Assembly: GCA_002314715.1 (NCBI GenBank)
Contig: DCGY01000041.1
Location: 1-48,339, forward strand
Direction: 5' to 3'
DNA length: 48,339 nt
From: Lachnospiraceae bacterium UBA1766
GTDB lineage: Bacteria; Bacillota; Clostridia; Lachnospirales; Lachnospiraceae
The notes below the pieces were generated by a model. The model made no database searches, had not been told where the DNA came from, and saw only the letters and a program-made list of their open reading frames with translations. The position numbers and the translations under genes are program-made. Below are positions 16,646 through 24,264 of this stretch, in pieces (positions within the stretch are counted from its first letter, which is position 1; each line of letters begins with the position of its first letter).

Positions 16646-17201
16646 GCAGATTGCGTTGACAGGGATTATGCTGGCAATTATCATTGTCAGCCAGTTTTTT
16701 AAGAATGCTTCGGTATATGCTACCGGAAGTGTTGTAAATATGGTTTTGATTTTAAATACGGTTTGGTGTGGTCCTGTGTGCGGAGCTTTGTTGAGTGTCA
16801 TTGCTCCCATTACCGCATTTTTTATTACCGGTTCTCCTTTGATTTCCGCGGTACCGCTGATTTTGCCTGCCATTATGTTGGGAAATCTGATTTATGTACT
16901 GGTGTTTCATTTCCAGTTCCGGCTTACAAAGAAATCCTCGATTGCTTCGAAAAAAAATATCCGGATTTTGCTGTTTATTGCGGCCGGTGTGGTGGGTGCC
17001 TTTTTGAAGGCGGCATTTATGGGCACATCCATCAACCTATGTATTATACCGTTTTTTGGAGCAAATCTGCCGGCGAAAATGGTTGCTGCCGCCAAATTGC
17101 AGTTCTCAATCGTGCAGCTGATTACCGCATTGATTGGTACGGTGGCTGCGGCAGTTTGTTACGGAAGGATCAATGAATATGGCCAAACAGAAAGAAGTTA
17201 A
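16629..17201 (+). CDS. ECF transporter S component
   Basis: A 190-aa integral membrane protein with about six hydrophobic segments, having the look of a substrate-binding S component of energy-coupling-factor vitamin transporters. It starts KxTxKQIALTGIMLAIIIVSQFFK, and the conserved Ala-rich helix and GPVCGALLSVIAPITAF segment fit the family. No EcfA/T genes are nearby, so it would use the shared ECF module encoded elsewhere. The ATG at 16629 is inside the end of the hydrogenase gene (17-nt overlap, different frame), which implies translational coupling. The substrate is not identifiable. Confidence 0.8.
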   Translation: MKITTKQIALTGIMLAIIIVSQFFKNASVYATGSVVNMVLILNTVWCGPVCGALLSVIAPITAFFITGSPLISAVPLILPAIMLGNLIYVLVFHFQFRLTKKSSIASKKNIRILLFIAAGVVGAFLKAAFMGTSINLCIIPFFGANLPAKMVAAAKLQFSIVQLITALIGTVAAAVCYGRINEYGQTERS

Positions 17202-17667
17202 AACCAATGCCATGCGAATCCTGGAGACATTAAAGATTCCCTTTGAGCATTTTACATATGAATGTGATGAATTTGTGGATGGCATCCAGGTGGCGGATAT
17301 GCTGGGATTGCCCCACGAACTGGTATACAAAACCCTGGTTACGGTGGGAAACAGCAAGAATTATTTTGTGTTTGTGATTCCCATCGAGGCAGAGCTGGAC
17401 TTAAAGGCAGCAGCCAGGAGTGTGGGAGAGAAAAACGTGGAGATGATTCACGTAAAGGATATTAATCAGATAACCGGATATATTCGTGGCGGCTGTACCT
17501 GTATCGGAATGAAGAAGCAATTCGAAACCCGTATTGACGAAACAGCCTCAAATTTGGAGAAAATGATCGTTAGTGGAGGAAGAATCGGCTCACAGCTGAA
17601 ATTGGCTCCAAATGACCTTATACGCGCTTCCAAGGGGTGCTTTGCAGATGTGATTCGGCATGCATAG
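17179..17667 (+). CDS. ybaK: YbaK/EbsC-type Cys-tRNA deacylase
   Basis: A 162-aa protein of the YbaK/ProX trans-editing family. These proteins hydrolyse mischarged Cys-tRNA(Pro) or Cys-tRNA(Cys). Family features are the early HFTYE segment, the KTLV strand, FVFVIPIEAELDLKAAA with its key Lys, GYIRGGCTCIGMKK and the C-terminal GGRIGSQLKLAP. Two starts are close: ATG 17173 is only 3 nt after GGAAGGA, while ATG 17179 is 9 nt after it, so I prefer 17179. The gene overlaps the end of the S-component gene by about 23 nt. Confidence 0.9.
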   Translation: MAKQKEVKTNAMRILETLKIPFEHFTYECDEFVDGIQVADMLGLPHELVYKTLVTVGNSKNYFVFVIPIEAELDLKAAARSVGEKNVEMIHVKDINQITGYIRGGCTCIGMKKQFETRIDETASNLEKMIVSGGRIGSQLKLAPNDLIRASKGCFADVIRHA

Positions 17668-17701
17668 AGAAGTGTATAACGGTTGGAAAGGAAATAGGAC
17701 G

Positions 17702-18547
17702 ATGGAAGAACTTACCAGAGGTTTTTATACAGGGGAAAGAGCCCTGTTTATGGCACAAGACAAGAGAATACTGGATTCTATTTTTGATGACGGCGAATCT
17801 CCCTTAAAGGAGAGCAAGAACATAGAGCTTGTCAATTGTTCGTTTAAGTGGAAATATCCCCTGTGGTATGCCAAGGACATTGTGGCCAGAGACTGTAAGT
17901 GGTTTGATATGGCCAGAGCCGGTGTATGGTATACAGACAATATGGTAGTGGAAAAGGCTATGATTGAAGCTCCCAAAAATTTCCGCAGATGTAAAGGCCT
18001 GACCTTGAAGGATGTGACCTTCTTCAATGCCCAGGAAACCCTGTGGAGCTGTGATGGGGTAACCATGGAACATGTCACCGCCAAAGGGGATTATTTTGCC
18101 ATGAATTCCGAGAATATGACCATCTCCGACTTCAGACTGGACGGTAATTATTCCTTCGACGGCTGTAAAAATATTGAGATTCATGATGCCACCATGCTTT
18201 CCAAGGATGCCTTTTGGAACAGCGAAAATATTACGGTATACGATTCCTATATTTGTGGCGAATACTTGGGATGGAATGCGAAAAACCTGACCTTAATCAA
18301 CTGTACCGTAGAAAGCCTTCAGGGCATGTGCTATATCCAAAACTTAGTGATGAAAAATTGTAAGCTGATCAATACCACCCTGGCCTTTGAGTATTCCTCT
18401 GTGGATGCGCAAATTGAAGGGGCTGTCGACAGTGTACTGAATCCTTCGGAGGGCTCCATTACCGCAGACAGTATCGGAGAACTTCGTATGGAAGCGGATA
18501 AAATCGATCCTACCAGGACAAAAATCGTTTGCCGAAAGAGCGTATAG
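17702..18547 (+). CDS. DUF3737 family protein (right-handed beta-helix)
   Basis: A 281-aa protein matching DUF3737 as I recall the family. It is a series of about 20-residue rungs with the repeated pattern N-(I/L)-x-(I/L)-x-(D/N)-x, for example ENMTISDFRLDG, KNIEIHDATML, ENITVYDSYICG and KNLTLINCTVE. This is typical of a right-handed parallel beta-helix as in pectate lyases. The start MEELTRGFYTGERALF and the WYAKDIVARDCKWFDMARAGVWYTDN block are strongly conserved-looking. It has no signal peptide or catalytic motif I can name. The ATG at 17702 has GGAAAGGAAATAGG upstream; upstream in-frame starts would overlap ybaK. Confidence 0.85.
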   Translation: MEELTRGFYTGERALFMAQDKRILDSIFDDGESPLKESKNIELVNCSFKWKYPLWYAKDIVARDCKWFDMARAGVWYTDNMVVEKAMIEAPKNFRRCKGLTLKDVTFFNAQETLWSCDGVTMEHVTAKGDYFAMNSENMTISDFRLDGNYSFDGCKNIEIHDATMLSKDAFWNSENITVYDSYICGEYLGWNAKNLTLINCTVESLQGMCYIQNLVMKNCKLINTTLAFEYSSVDAQIEGAVDSVLNPSEGSITADSIGELRMEADKIDPTRTKIVCRKSV

Positions 18548-18551
18548 AAAC

Positions 18552-20414
18552 ATGAACATTTTATCGTTGGAAAATATTACAAAAGCATTCGGAGAACGCA
18601 AGATTTTGGATCAGGCCTCCTTCTTTTTGCAGGAAGGGGAAAAGGTGGGGATTATCGGTATTAACGGTACCGGAAAATCCACTTTGCTAAAAATGATTGC
18701 GGGACTGGAGGATGCGGACGAAGGAAAGATTACCTTTGCCAATCATGTAATTTGCAGCTTTCTCCCCCAACATCCTGTTTTTGAGGGAGAGGATAAGGTA
18801 ATTGATGCTGTGCTGAAAAAGCGTCGGGAAACCAGCAAAGAAGTAGGTGGAGGAGAAGTGGAAACCGAAGCCAAACGAATGCTGACCAGGCTTGGGGTAA
18901 CGGACTTTGAGGCCAGGTGCAAAACCCTGTCCGGCGGAGAACGCAAGCGTCTTGCATTGGTGGCGGCGCTTCTTTCCGATTCGGAAATTTTGATTTTGGA
19001 TGAGCCTACCAACCATTTGGATCATGAGATGGCCGACTGGCTGGAAGAGCAGTTAAAAAATCGCGTGGGAGCGGTATTGATGGTTACCCACGATCGCTAT
19101 TTTCTGGATAGTGTGACCAATCGTATTCTGGAAATCGATAAGGGAAAACTGTACTCTTACCAGACCAATTACAGTGGCTTTTTGGCACTTAAGGCAGAGC
19201 GGGAAGAGATGGCCATGGCCAGCGAACGCAAGAGACAGTCTATTTTGCGCAAGGAGCTTGCCTGGGTGCAGAGAGGAGCACAAGCCAGATCTACCAAGCA
19301 AAAGGCCAGATTAGAGCGCTATGAGGCGTTAAAAAACGTGGCGGCGCCGGTTACCGATGGCAAGGTAGAGCTTAGCTCCGCCTCCAGTCGACTGGGTCGT
19401 ACTACCTTGGAAATCAATCATATCAGCAAAAGCTATGGAGATAAGGTGCTGATTCGAGATTTTGAATATATTTTTTTAAAGGATGACCGCATCGGTTTTG
19501 TGGGAAGAAATGGTTGCGGAAAGTCTACCCTGATGAAAATGCTTCTGGGGCAGGTGCAGCCGGACAGCGGTAGTATCGTCACCGGTCAGACGGTTAAAAT
19601 CGGTTATTACGCCCAGGAAATCGGGGAGGAGGAAATGCCCCCCAACCAGAAGGTCATTGATTATATCCGGGACGTGGCAGAGTTTGTGCAGACGCCGGAG
19701 GGACCGGTTTCCGCCGTGAAGATGTTGGAGAAATTCCTGTTTGAAGGCAAGGACCAGTATGGTCTTTTGAAAAAGCTTTCCGGTGGAGAGAGGAGAAGAC
19801 TGAACCTTTTGAAGGTATTGATGGGCGCCCCCAATATTCTGATTCTGGATGAGCCCACCAATGATTTGGATATTACTACGTTAACGGTTCTGGAGGACTA
19901 TTTGGACAGCTTTCAGGGCATTGTAATTATCGTTTCCCATGACCGTTATTTCCTGGATCGTACGGTTCGCCGAATCTTCGCCTTTGAGGATGGCGGTGTG
20001 CTTCGCCAGTATGAGGGCGGATACACGGATTACCGGCAAAAAAGAACCGATCTGCAGGGAGAAACCCCGGAGGGCATTGCAGCAAATGCATCCGCCACAA
20101 ACAAAGCTTCGGACAATGGGGAAGAAAAAACAGATTCCAAGGCAGATTGGAAGAAGCGTACGGTGAAGCTGAAGTTTAGCTATCAGGAGCAAAAAGATTA
20201 TGAGACCATTGAGCAGGAGATTGCCAAGCTGGAGGCAAGACTGGAAGAACTGGATGGCCTGATGGAGAAAAGCGCCAGAGATTTTGTGAAGTTGAATGAA
20301 TTGACCAAAGAGAAGATTGATATGGAAAATCGCTTGGAAGAGAAGATGGACCGCTGGATGTATCTGGAGGAATTAAAAGCCAGAATCGACCGAGGAGAGA
20401 CAAAGGAGGACTAG
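18552..20414 (+). CDS. ABC-F family ATPase (Uup/YdiF-like)
   Basis: A 620-aa soluble protein with two ABC ATPase domains and no membrane segment. Domain 1 has Walker A GINGTGKST, signature LSGGERKR and LILDEPTNHLD. The linker (about 215-270) is the charged interdomain helix typical of ABC-F. Domain 2 has GRNGCGKST, LSGGERRR and LILDEPTNDLD. The C-terminal 75 residues form a coiled coil, as in Uup/YdiF. ABC-F proteins act on the ribosome as translation factors or antibiotic-protection proteins; the coiled-coil end favours a housekeeping role. It starts 4 nt after the DUF3737 gene and ends 3 nt before the flavoprotein gene. Confidence 0.93.
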   Translation: MNILSLENITKAFGERKILDQASFFLQEGEKVGIIGINGTGKSTLLKMIAGLEDADEGKITFANHVICSFLPQHPVFEGEDKVIDAVLKKRRETSKEVGGGEVETEAKRMLTRLGVTDFEARCKTLSGGERKRLALVAALLSDSEILILDEPTNHLDHEMADWLEEQLKNRVGAVLMVTHDRYFLDSVTNRILEIDKGKLYSYQTNYSGFLALKAEREEMAMASERKRQSILRKELAWVQRGAQARSTKQKARLERYEALKNVAAPVTDGKVELSSASSRLGRTTLEINHISKSYGDKVLIRDFEYIFLKDDRIGFVGRNGCGKSTLMKMLLGQVQPDSGSIVTGQTVKIGYYAQEIGEEEMPPNQKVIDYIRDVAEFVQTPEGPVSAVKMLEKFLFEGKDQYGLLKKLSGGERRRLNLLKVLMGAPNILILDEPTNDLDITTLTVLEDYLDSFQGIVIIVSHDRYFLDRTVRRIFAFEDGGVLRQYEGGYTDYRQKRTDLQGETPEGIAANASATNKASDNGEEKTDSKADWKKRTVKLKFSYQEQKDYETIEQEIAKLEARLEELDGLMEKSARDFVKLNELTKEKIDMENRLEEKMDRWMYLEELKARIDRGETKED

Positions 20415-20417
20415 TTC

Positions 20418-20999
20418 ATGAAGGTAGTAATGGTAAACGGCAGCAGAAGAGAAAACGGATGTACCCATACAGCACTTACGGAAATCGCGAAGGTATTGCA
20501 GGAAAACGGTATTGAGACCGAAGAATATTTTATCGGGGAACGTGCCATGAACGGACAGATGAATGAGGCTGTTAAGCAGGTGGCAGATGCAATGAAAACT
20601 GCGGATGGATTCATTGTTGGTTCTCCCGTATATTATGCTTCCCCCAGTGGTGAAGTAATCGCTTTCCTGGATCGCTTATTCGGTGCGGCGGAAACAGACC
20701 TTCGTTTTAAACCCGGCGCATGCATTACCAGCGCCAGAAGAGGCGGTACCACCGCAACTTTGGATGTATTGAATAAATATTTTCTGTATAACCAGATGCC
20801 TTTGGTTTCCTCCCGTTATTGGAATATGGTACACGGCAGTAACCCGGAGGAAGTACGAAAAGACGAAGAAGGTATGCAGATTATGCAAACCTTAGGTACC
20901 AATATGGCATGGATTTTAAAGAGCATTGAAGCCGGAAAACAGGCCGGCGTGGAGCAGCCACAGGCAAAGCAGAAGGTGTTTACGAATTTTATTCGCTAG
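20418..20999 (+). CDS. NADPH-dependent FMN reductase-like flavoprotein
   Basis: A 193-aa flavodoxin-fold oxidoreductase. The N-terminal phosphate-binding loop is GSRRENGCTH, and the second flavin block is GFIVGSPVYYASPSGEVIAFLDR, both typical of the FMN reductase / iron-sulfur flavoprotein family. No CxxC cluster motif is present, so it is probably a plain FMN enzyme. GGAGG within the end of the preceding gene serves the ATG at 20418. Substrate unknown; the likely role is as a quinone, nitro or flavin reductase. Confidence 0.87.
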   Translation: MKVVMVNGSRRENGCTHTALTEIAKVLQENGIETEEYFIGERAMNGQMNEAVKQVADAMKTADGFIVGSPVYYASPSGEVIAFLDRLFGAAETDLRFKPGACITSARRGGTTATLDVLNKYFLYNQMPLVSSRYWNMVHGSNPEEVRKDEEGMQIMQTLGTNMAWILKSIEAGKQAGVEQPQAKQKVFTNFIR

Positions 21000-21002
21000 A
21001 AT

Positions 21003-21031
21003 TTGCACATTATGGATAAAAATGGTACAAT
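21003..21031 (+). promoter_or_regulatory. sigma-A type promoter
   Basis: TTGCAC (21003-21008), a 17-nt spacer and TACAAT (21026-21031); predicted start near 21038. It begins 4 nt after the flavoprotein stop and drives the GNAT gene. Confidence 0.8.
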
Positions 21032-21079
21032 AGAACAGTGTTTTGGTTGTTTTTTAAAATGATATTGTGGGGTGTAACG

Positions 21080-21667
21080 ATGGCAAAACAATATATGATT
21101 AAATCTCCTTATATTTGTATTACTCCTTCGGTTGATTCCGACAGATGGGAAAGTGATTGGATTATTCTTCACCGAAAAGAGAAGAATAAACCCATTGGTC
21201 GTGTAACCTTTGCCGGGGAGAAAATCATGGGTTCGATTCCCATCAATCTTGAGTTGGATGAGCCTTACCGTAACAAGGGCTATGGTACAGAAGTGTTGAA
21301 GCTGATGGTTGAATGGGCCATGAGTTACAGAAATATTTATGAAGTGGTGGCAGTTACCGAGCACGAGAATGACAAGTGCATATGTGCCCTGGAGAAGGCC
21401 GGCTTTGTGTTCCGCGAGGAACAGGGCGGTATCGAAACCTATTCCATTACCAAGCCCAAAACAACCTGGGCAGGCTTGTATATGCTGATCGGTATTATTA
21501 TCGGTATGATTATCGGTATCGTATTTGAGAACTTCGGAGTCGGTATGGCAGTAGGTATCCTGGCAGCAGTTTCCATTGGTGTGCCGATGGATATGAAGGA
21601 AGTCAAAGACCGGGAGCAGGTCACCGGTACGAAGGAGCAAAAGGCCGGAACCGGTAAGAAAAAGTAG
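21080..21667 (+). CDS. GNAT N-acetyltransferase with C-terminal membrane segments
   Basis: A 195-aa protein. Residues about 1-135 are a GNAT domain, with the acetyl-CoA loop region ELDEPYRNKGYGTEVLKLMVEW and the C-terminal strand CALEKAGFVFREE. Residues about 140-180 form one or two glycine-rich hydrophobic helices (WAGLYMLIGIIIGMIIGIVFENFGVGMAVGILA), so the enzyme would be membrane-tethered, which is unusual for GNATs. The tail is Lys-rich. I chose the ATG at 21080, which has a purine-rich GTGGGGTG upstream; the in-frame GTG at 21038 coincides with the predicted transcription start. Substrate unknown. Confidence 0.82.
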   Translation: MAKQYMIKSPYICITPSVDSDRWESDWIILHRKEKNKPIGRVTFAGEKIMGSIPINLELDEPYRNKGYGTEVLKLMVEWAMSYRNIYEVVAVTEHENDKCICALEKAGFVFREEQGGIETYSITKPKTTWAGLYMLIGIIIGMIIGIVFENFGVGMAVGILAAVSIGVPMDMKEVKDREQVTGTKEQKAGTGKKK

Positions 21668-21746
21668 GTAAAATGAAGAATGCTCGGATAGGGTAACAAT
21701 GCATGGTTGAATATGCGGCTTTACATGGATACATCTGATTTTCAGG

Positions 21747-21790
21747 AAACAGGATTAACCGGTAAAACGGATTAACCCTGTTTTTTGTTT
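21747..21790 (+). terminator. terminator, copy 1 of a duplicated 44-nt element
   Basis: An imperfect stem (AAACAGG-TTAA-CCG against CGG-TTAA-CC-CTGTTT) with a GTAAAA loop is followed by TTTTTTGTTT. It lies about 80 nt after the GNAT gene. The same 44 nt, with a single loop change, recur at 24265-24308. Nothing else stands out in 21668-21746. Confidence 0.85.
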
Positions 21791-22007
21791 AAGATGATAC
21801 AAGGAATATATCTTCAAACCGCCCCTGATTACGAGCTTTAAAGCTGCGAGTTTCATCAGAAAAATTTTAAGGGCAAAAGCACGAAAAATCAAGCGAAAAC
21901 AGAGTATCAGACATATTTGTCCGGTTGAAATACGTCATTTTCTCACTTTCTGACGTGGTTTTCTAGAGACAAATGTATGATAATCGGCAGTGAAAGGAGG
22001 ACCCTGA
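21791..22007. other. AT-rich intergenic stretch, left edge of the accessory islet
   Basis: No convincing ORF. It contains the 12-nt palindrome AGCTTTAAAGCT near 21835, two ACGT-centred short motifs (TACGTCA near 21931 and TGACGTGG near 21951), and a weak -10-like TATGATAAT near 21976 before the next gene's AAAGGAGG. Base composition is AT-richer than in the preceding genes. Confidence 0.5.
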
Positions 22008-22499
22008 ATGGTAGATCAGATAAAAATAGGCAACTTCTTAAAGGAGTTGAGAAAAGAAAATGACAAGACACAGGAAGAAATAGCAGAAAAGTTTGGTGTA
22101 TCTTCACGAAGTGTTTCCCGTTGGGAAAACGGAAATACGATGCCGGATTTAGGCATTCTTGTTGAACTGGCTGATTATTATGATGTAGAAATTAGCGAGA
22201 TTATTGATGGTGAAAGGAAAAGTGAGAAAATGGAAAAAGAAGAAAAAGAGACTTTGTTAAAAATAGCGGACTATGCAGATAAACAGAAGAAACAGGCAAT
22301 CATTCGGGCAGTCGTGTTATTTTCATTAGAAATGGTGTGCTGTGGCTTTACGATTGCTTCGGCCATATTAGTGCTGAATAGTAAAGGTCAGATTCGTGCA
22401 GGATATGCGGTTGTGCCAATGTTTCTAACATTTGTATGTTCTATTGCTTTGATAATAAATGCAAAGGATTATGTTGGAAAGATACAAAGACAGCAATAA
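22008..22499 (+). CDS. XRE-family regulator with membrane segments
   Basis: A 163-aa protein. The N-terminal HTH (about residues 7-62) is a textbook Cro/C1 type: LKELRKENDKTQEEIAEKFGVSSRSVSRWENGNTMPDL. The C-terminal part has two hydrophobic helices (about 100-125 and 132-150), so it is a membrane-attached DNA-binding protein. This HTH-plus-membrane form is common in Firmicutes accessory regions, and its signal is unknown. AAAGGAGG precedes the ATG. It is the first gene of the islet between the duplicated terminators. Confidence 0.88.
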   Translation: MVDQIKIGNFLKELRKENDKTQEEIAEKFGVSSRSVSRWENGNTMPDLGILVELADYYDVEISEIIDGERKSEKMEKEEKETLLKIADYADKQKKQAIIRAVVLFSLEMVCCGFTIASAILVLNSKGQIRAGYAVVPMFLTFVCSIALIINAKDYVGKIQRQQ

Positions 22500-22518
22500 G
22501 TACTCGCCCTATGCCATT

Positions 22519-22574
22519 GCGTTGCATTTAGCGCTGTTGCACTATAGCGTTGCGCTGTATTTTTATGGCGTTGC
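22519..22574 (+). repeat. cluster of short GCGTTGC / GCGCTGT repeats
   Basis: In the 134-nt gap after the XRE gene, GCGTTGC occurs at 22519, 22547 and 22568, and GCGCTGT at 22531 and 22552. These GC-rich blocks stand out in otherwise AT-rich DNA. An AAGTACTT palindrome follows at 22585-22592. No ORF is evident. Confidence 0.55.
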
Positions 22575-22633
22575 GTGACATTTTAAGTACTTTCTTTTAG
22601 TGTAAAGGTATAAAAACGAAGGAGGTACTTATT

Positions 22634-22906
22634 ATGTTAGAGGTACTTAAAAAGAACAAAATGAATTTAGCAATGGTAGTTTTATTGGGAGCAGTTTGGT
22701 TATTAATCATTCCTGTAATATTAGGAATCGAAAAAATATCAAAGAAATATCCAAAAACTTGTAAGTGGATTGCACGTGTTGTTTATTTCTTTATGATGGC
22801 ATTTGGTGCATACATTATTATTATAAAACAACAAGTACAATATCTTCCGGTATTGATGTGTATGGGATTGGTGTTTTGTAATACAAAGAAAAAAGAGAAT
22901 AAATAG
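22634..22906 (+). CDS. small membrane protein, function unknown
   Basis: A 90-aa protein with two hydrophobic helices (about residues 11-32 and 46-62) and a possible third near 68-82, ending in a Lys/Glu-rich tail. GAAGGAGG lies 8 nt before the ATG, which is a strong ribosome binding site. It begins 8 nt before and ends 8 nt ahead of the second XRE regulator, so the two are probably co-transcribed and may interact at the membrane. I do not recognise the family. Confidence 0.7.
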   Translation: MLEVLKKNKMNLAMVVLLGAVWLLIIPVILGIEKISKKYPKTCKWIARVVYFFMMAFGAYIIIIKQQVQYLPVLMCMGLVFCNTKKKENK

Positions 22907-22914
22907 AGGTGGGT

Positions 22915-23391
22915 ATGGAAATATCAGATATATTAAAGAAGGCAAGAATAGAAAAGGGGATGACTCAACAACAAGTGGCAGATGCTATTTTTGTTACACG
23001 CCAGACTGTTTCGAAATGGGAATTAGGAAAAAGTGTTCCCGATGAAGCATCTCTGATATTGCTTTATAAATGTTTGGATATTGATAACGATGAGAAAAAA
23101 CAATTAAGAAGCCTTTCAATTAATAAGCAAAGTGTTAAATTGATTTTCTTTGCAATAGTTTTTTCACCTGGAATTATAGGTATTCGTTATTTCCTATACA
23201 AAACAGGAATTCATGAAAATAAAAAATGTATTGCATTACTTAAGGCTATCGTTTTTGTTTTGTTTTCGTTGTATTTAAGAAGCTTATTCGATTTTGCGGC
23301 ATATTTGATTATTGGAGTGGTAGTAGTTCTTTATCTGATATATCAGTTTTACATAAACGGATTGGAAATAGAAACGGACGAATCATCGTGA
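22915..23391 (+). CDS. XRE-family regulator with membrane segments
   Basis: A 158-aa protein. The N-terminal Cro/C1-type HTH reads LKKARIEKGMTQQQVADAIFVTRQTVSKWELGKSVPDEASL (about residues 6-46). The C-terminal half has three hydrophobic stretches (about 75-95, 103-120 and 125-145). It has the same architecture as the regulator at 22008 but is clearly divergent from it. I prefer the ATG at 22915, which AGAGG precedes; a GTG six bases earlier overlaps that site. Confidence 0.87.
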   Translation: MEISDILKKARIEKGMTQQQVADAIFVTRQTVSKWELGKSVPDEASLILLYKCLDIDNDEKKQLRSLSINKQSVKLIFFAIVFSPGIIGIRYFLYKTGIHENKKCIALLKAIVFVLFSLYLRSLFDFAAYLIIGVVVVLYLIYQFYINGLEIETDESS

Positions 23392-23687
23392 TGATAACAT
23401 GTTTTTGAAAAATGTGTTTCATATATTCATTTAAATCGTTTCGTAATTTTTCTATGTCTGATGATGCAGATTGTGTCTATTATAAAATGAAAGAGAGCCG
23501 GAACCGTTATTAAGGGAAAAAGGAACATTACTTTTATTTCTTCTGTTCTTCTTGCGGTTCCTGTGGTTGTGTATTGGGTTGTAGTTCTTATTATGTTCAG
23601 TCAAATAGAGTGGAGATAAGGCTGGTTATGGAGGAATAATTACCGGGTATGAAATTCCGATTTCGTAACAACAGGAGGTGATGAGAA
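23392..23687 (+). other. intergenic stretch with a possible membrane-ORF relic
   Basis: This stretch of about 300 nt has no normal gene. Frame 23491-23619 encodes 42 codons with a strongly hydrophobic run (about FISSVLLAVPVVVYWVVVLIMF) ending in QIEWR and TAA, but it lacks ATG, GTG or TTG at its 5' end. An ATG one base out of frame (23487) opens only eight codons. It may be a decayed small membrane gene. A tiny ORF of 10 codons at 23649-23681 overlaps the ribosome binding site of the next gene. Confidence 0.4.
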
Positions 23688-24008
23688 ATGATTATTGAGA
23701 TAAAAGAGGATGGAACATGGTTTCATGGTTCTAATATGAAATTTGAGGTATTACGTGCCGGAAGCACAATAACACAATGGCGTGAATTGGCGGAAGCCTT
23801 TTCTCACCAACCTAGTGGACTCGGGTATGATGATGAGGGGAATATTGAACATAATGGAACGGAATATGGGTATCTTTATGTGATTGATGAACCTGTCAAG
23901 ATAGATGTGGATGTATATCAGCATCCACGTTCCAGTATGGATGAGAATGCAGAATTTTTAACAAAAAGAGATTTGAAGGTAAAGTGGATGAAAGATTTAC
24001 CAATATAG
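23688..24008 (+). CDS. small protein with a possible ADP-ribosyltransferase-like fold
   Basis: A 106-aa soluble protein. It starts with a strand ending in TWFHGS, continues with ITQWRELAEAFSHQPS, then a strand GYLYVIDEP, and ends ENAEFLTKRDLKVKWM. The order HG(S/T), helix, strand GY(L/I)Y(V/I)xEP and a C-terminal strand recalls the small Arr-type (rifampin) ADP-ribosyltransferases, where the His of HGT binds NAD. The resemblance is by eye only, and the protein is shorter than Arr (about 140 aa). ACAGGAGGTGA lies 7 nt before the ATG, a strong ribosome binding site. It is the last gene of the islet. Function is unproven. Confidence 0.55.
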   Translation: MIIEIKEDGTWFHGSNMKFEVLRAGSTITQWRELAEAFSHQPSGLGYDDEGNIEHNGTEYGYLYVIDEPVKIDVDVYQHPRSSMDENAEFLTKRDLKVKWMKDLPI

Positions 24009-24015
24009 ATCAAAT

Positions 24016-24130
24016 CTACGTATCAAAAAGAGAAAATGCAAAAATGATGCGTAGTGCGGTGTCTAGACCTACGTATCAAAACAACAATATGCAAAATTGA
24101 TACGTAATGTTATGCCGTAACCTACGTATT
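24016..24130. repeat. 53-bp tandem repeat, each unit an inverted repeat
   Basis: CTACGTAT recurs at exactly 53-nt intervals (24016, 24069, 24122). Units 1 and 2 match at 39 of 53 positions; unit 3 is partial. Each full unit is a hairpin: unit 2 has a perfect 10-bp TACGTATCAA / TTGATACGTA (24070-24079 and 24097-24106). Unit 1 has the same stem with one G-T pair (24017-24025 and 24045-24053). Confidence 0.8.
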
Positions 24131-24216
24131 ACGAATAATGAGCACAGATTTTATACGCGAGAAGACTCCCATATCTCGTTATTCGTTTGAAATTCCGTTC
24201 AAACGCTCAATGCGTT
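24131..24216. other. run of consecutive hairpins
   Basis: Directly after the tandem repeat come ACGAATAATGAG / CTCGTTATTCGT (24131-24142 and 24175-24186, one G-T pair), GTTTGAA / TTCAAAC (24185-24191 and 24198-24204) and AACGC / GCGTT (24202-24206 and 24212-24216). No ORF is present in 24009-24334; this structured region and the terminator fill the gap. Confidence 0.6.
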
Positions 24217-24264
24217 AGCTCGGAGATTTCCGTAAATATCATAGGCAATGAAGGATAAAAAAGA

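Noticed and set aside
24016..24130. Possible CRISPR array
   Set aside because: Only 2.3 units, similarity runs through the whole 53-nt unit rather than a repeat plus unique spacers, and no cas genes are present.
24016..24216. Integron attC-like sites
   Set aside because: No integrase and no recognisable attC core sites; the hairpins alone are not enough.
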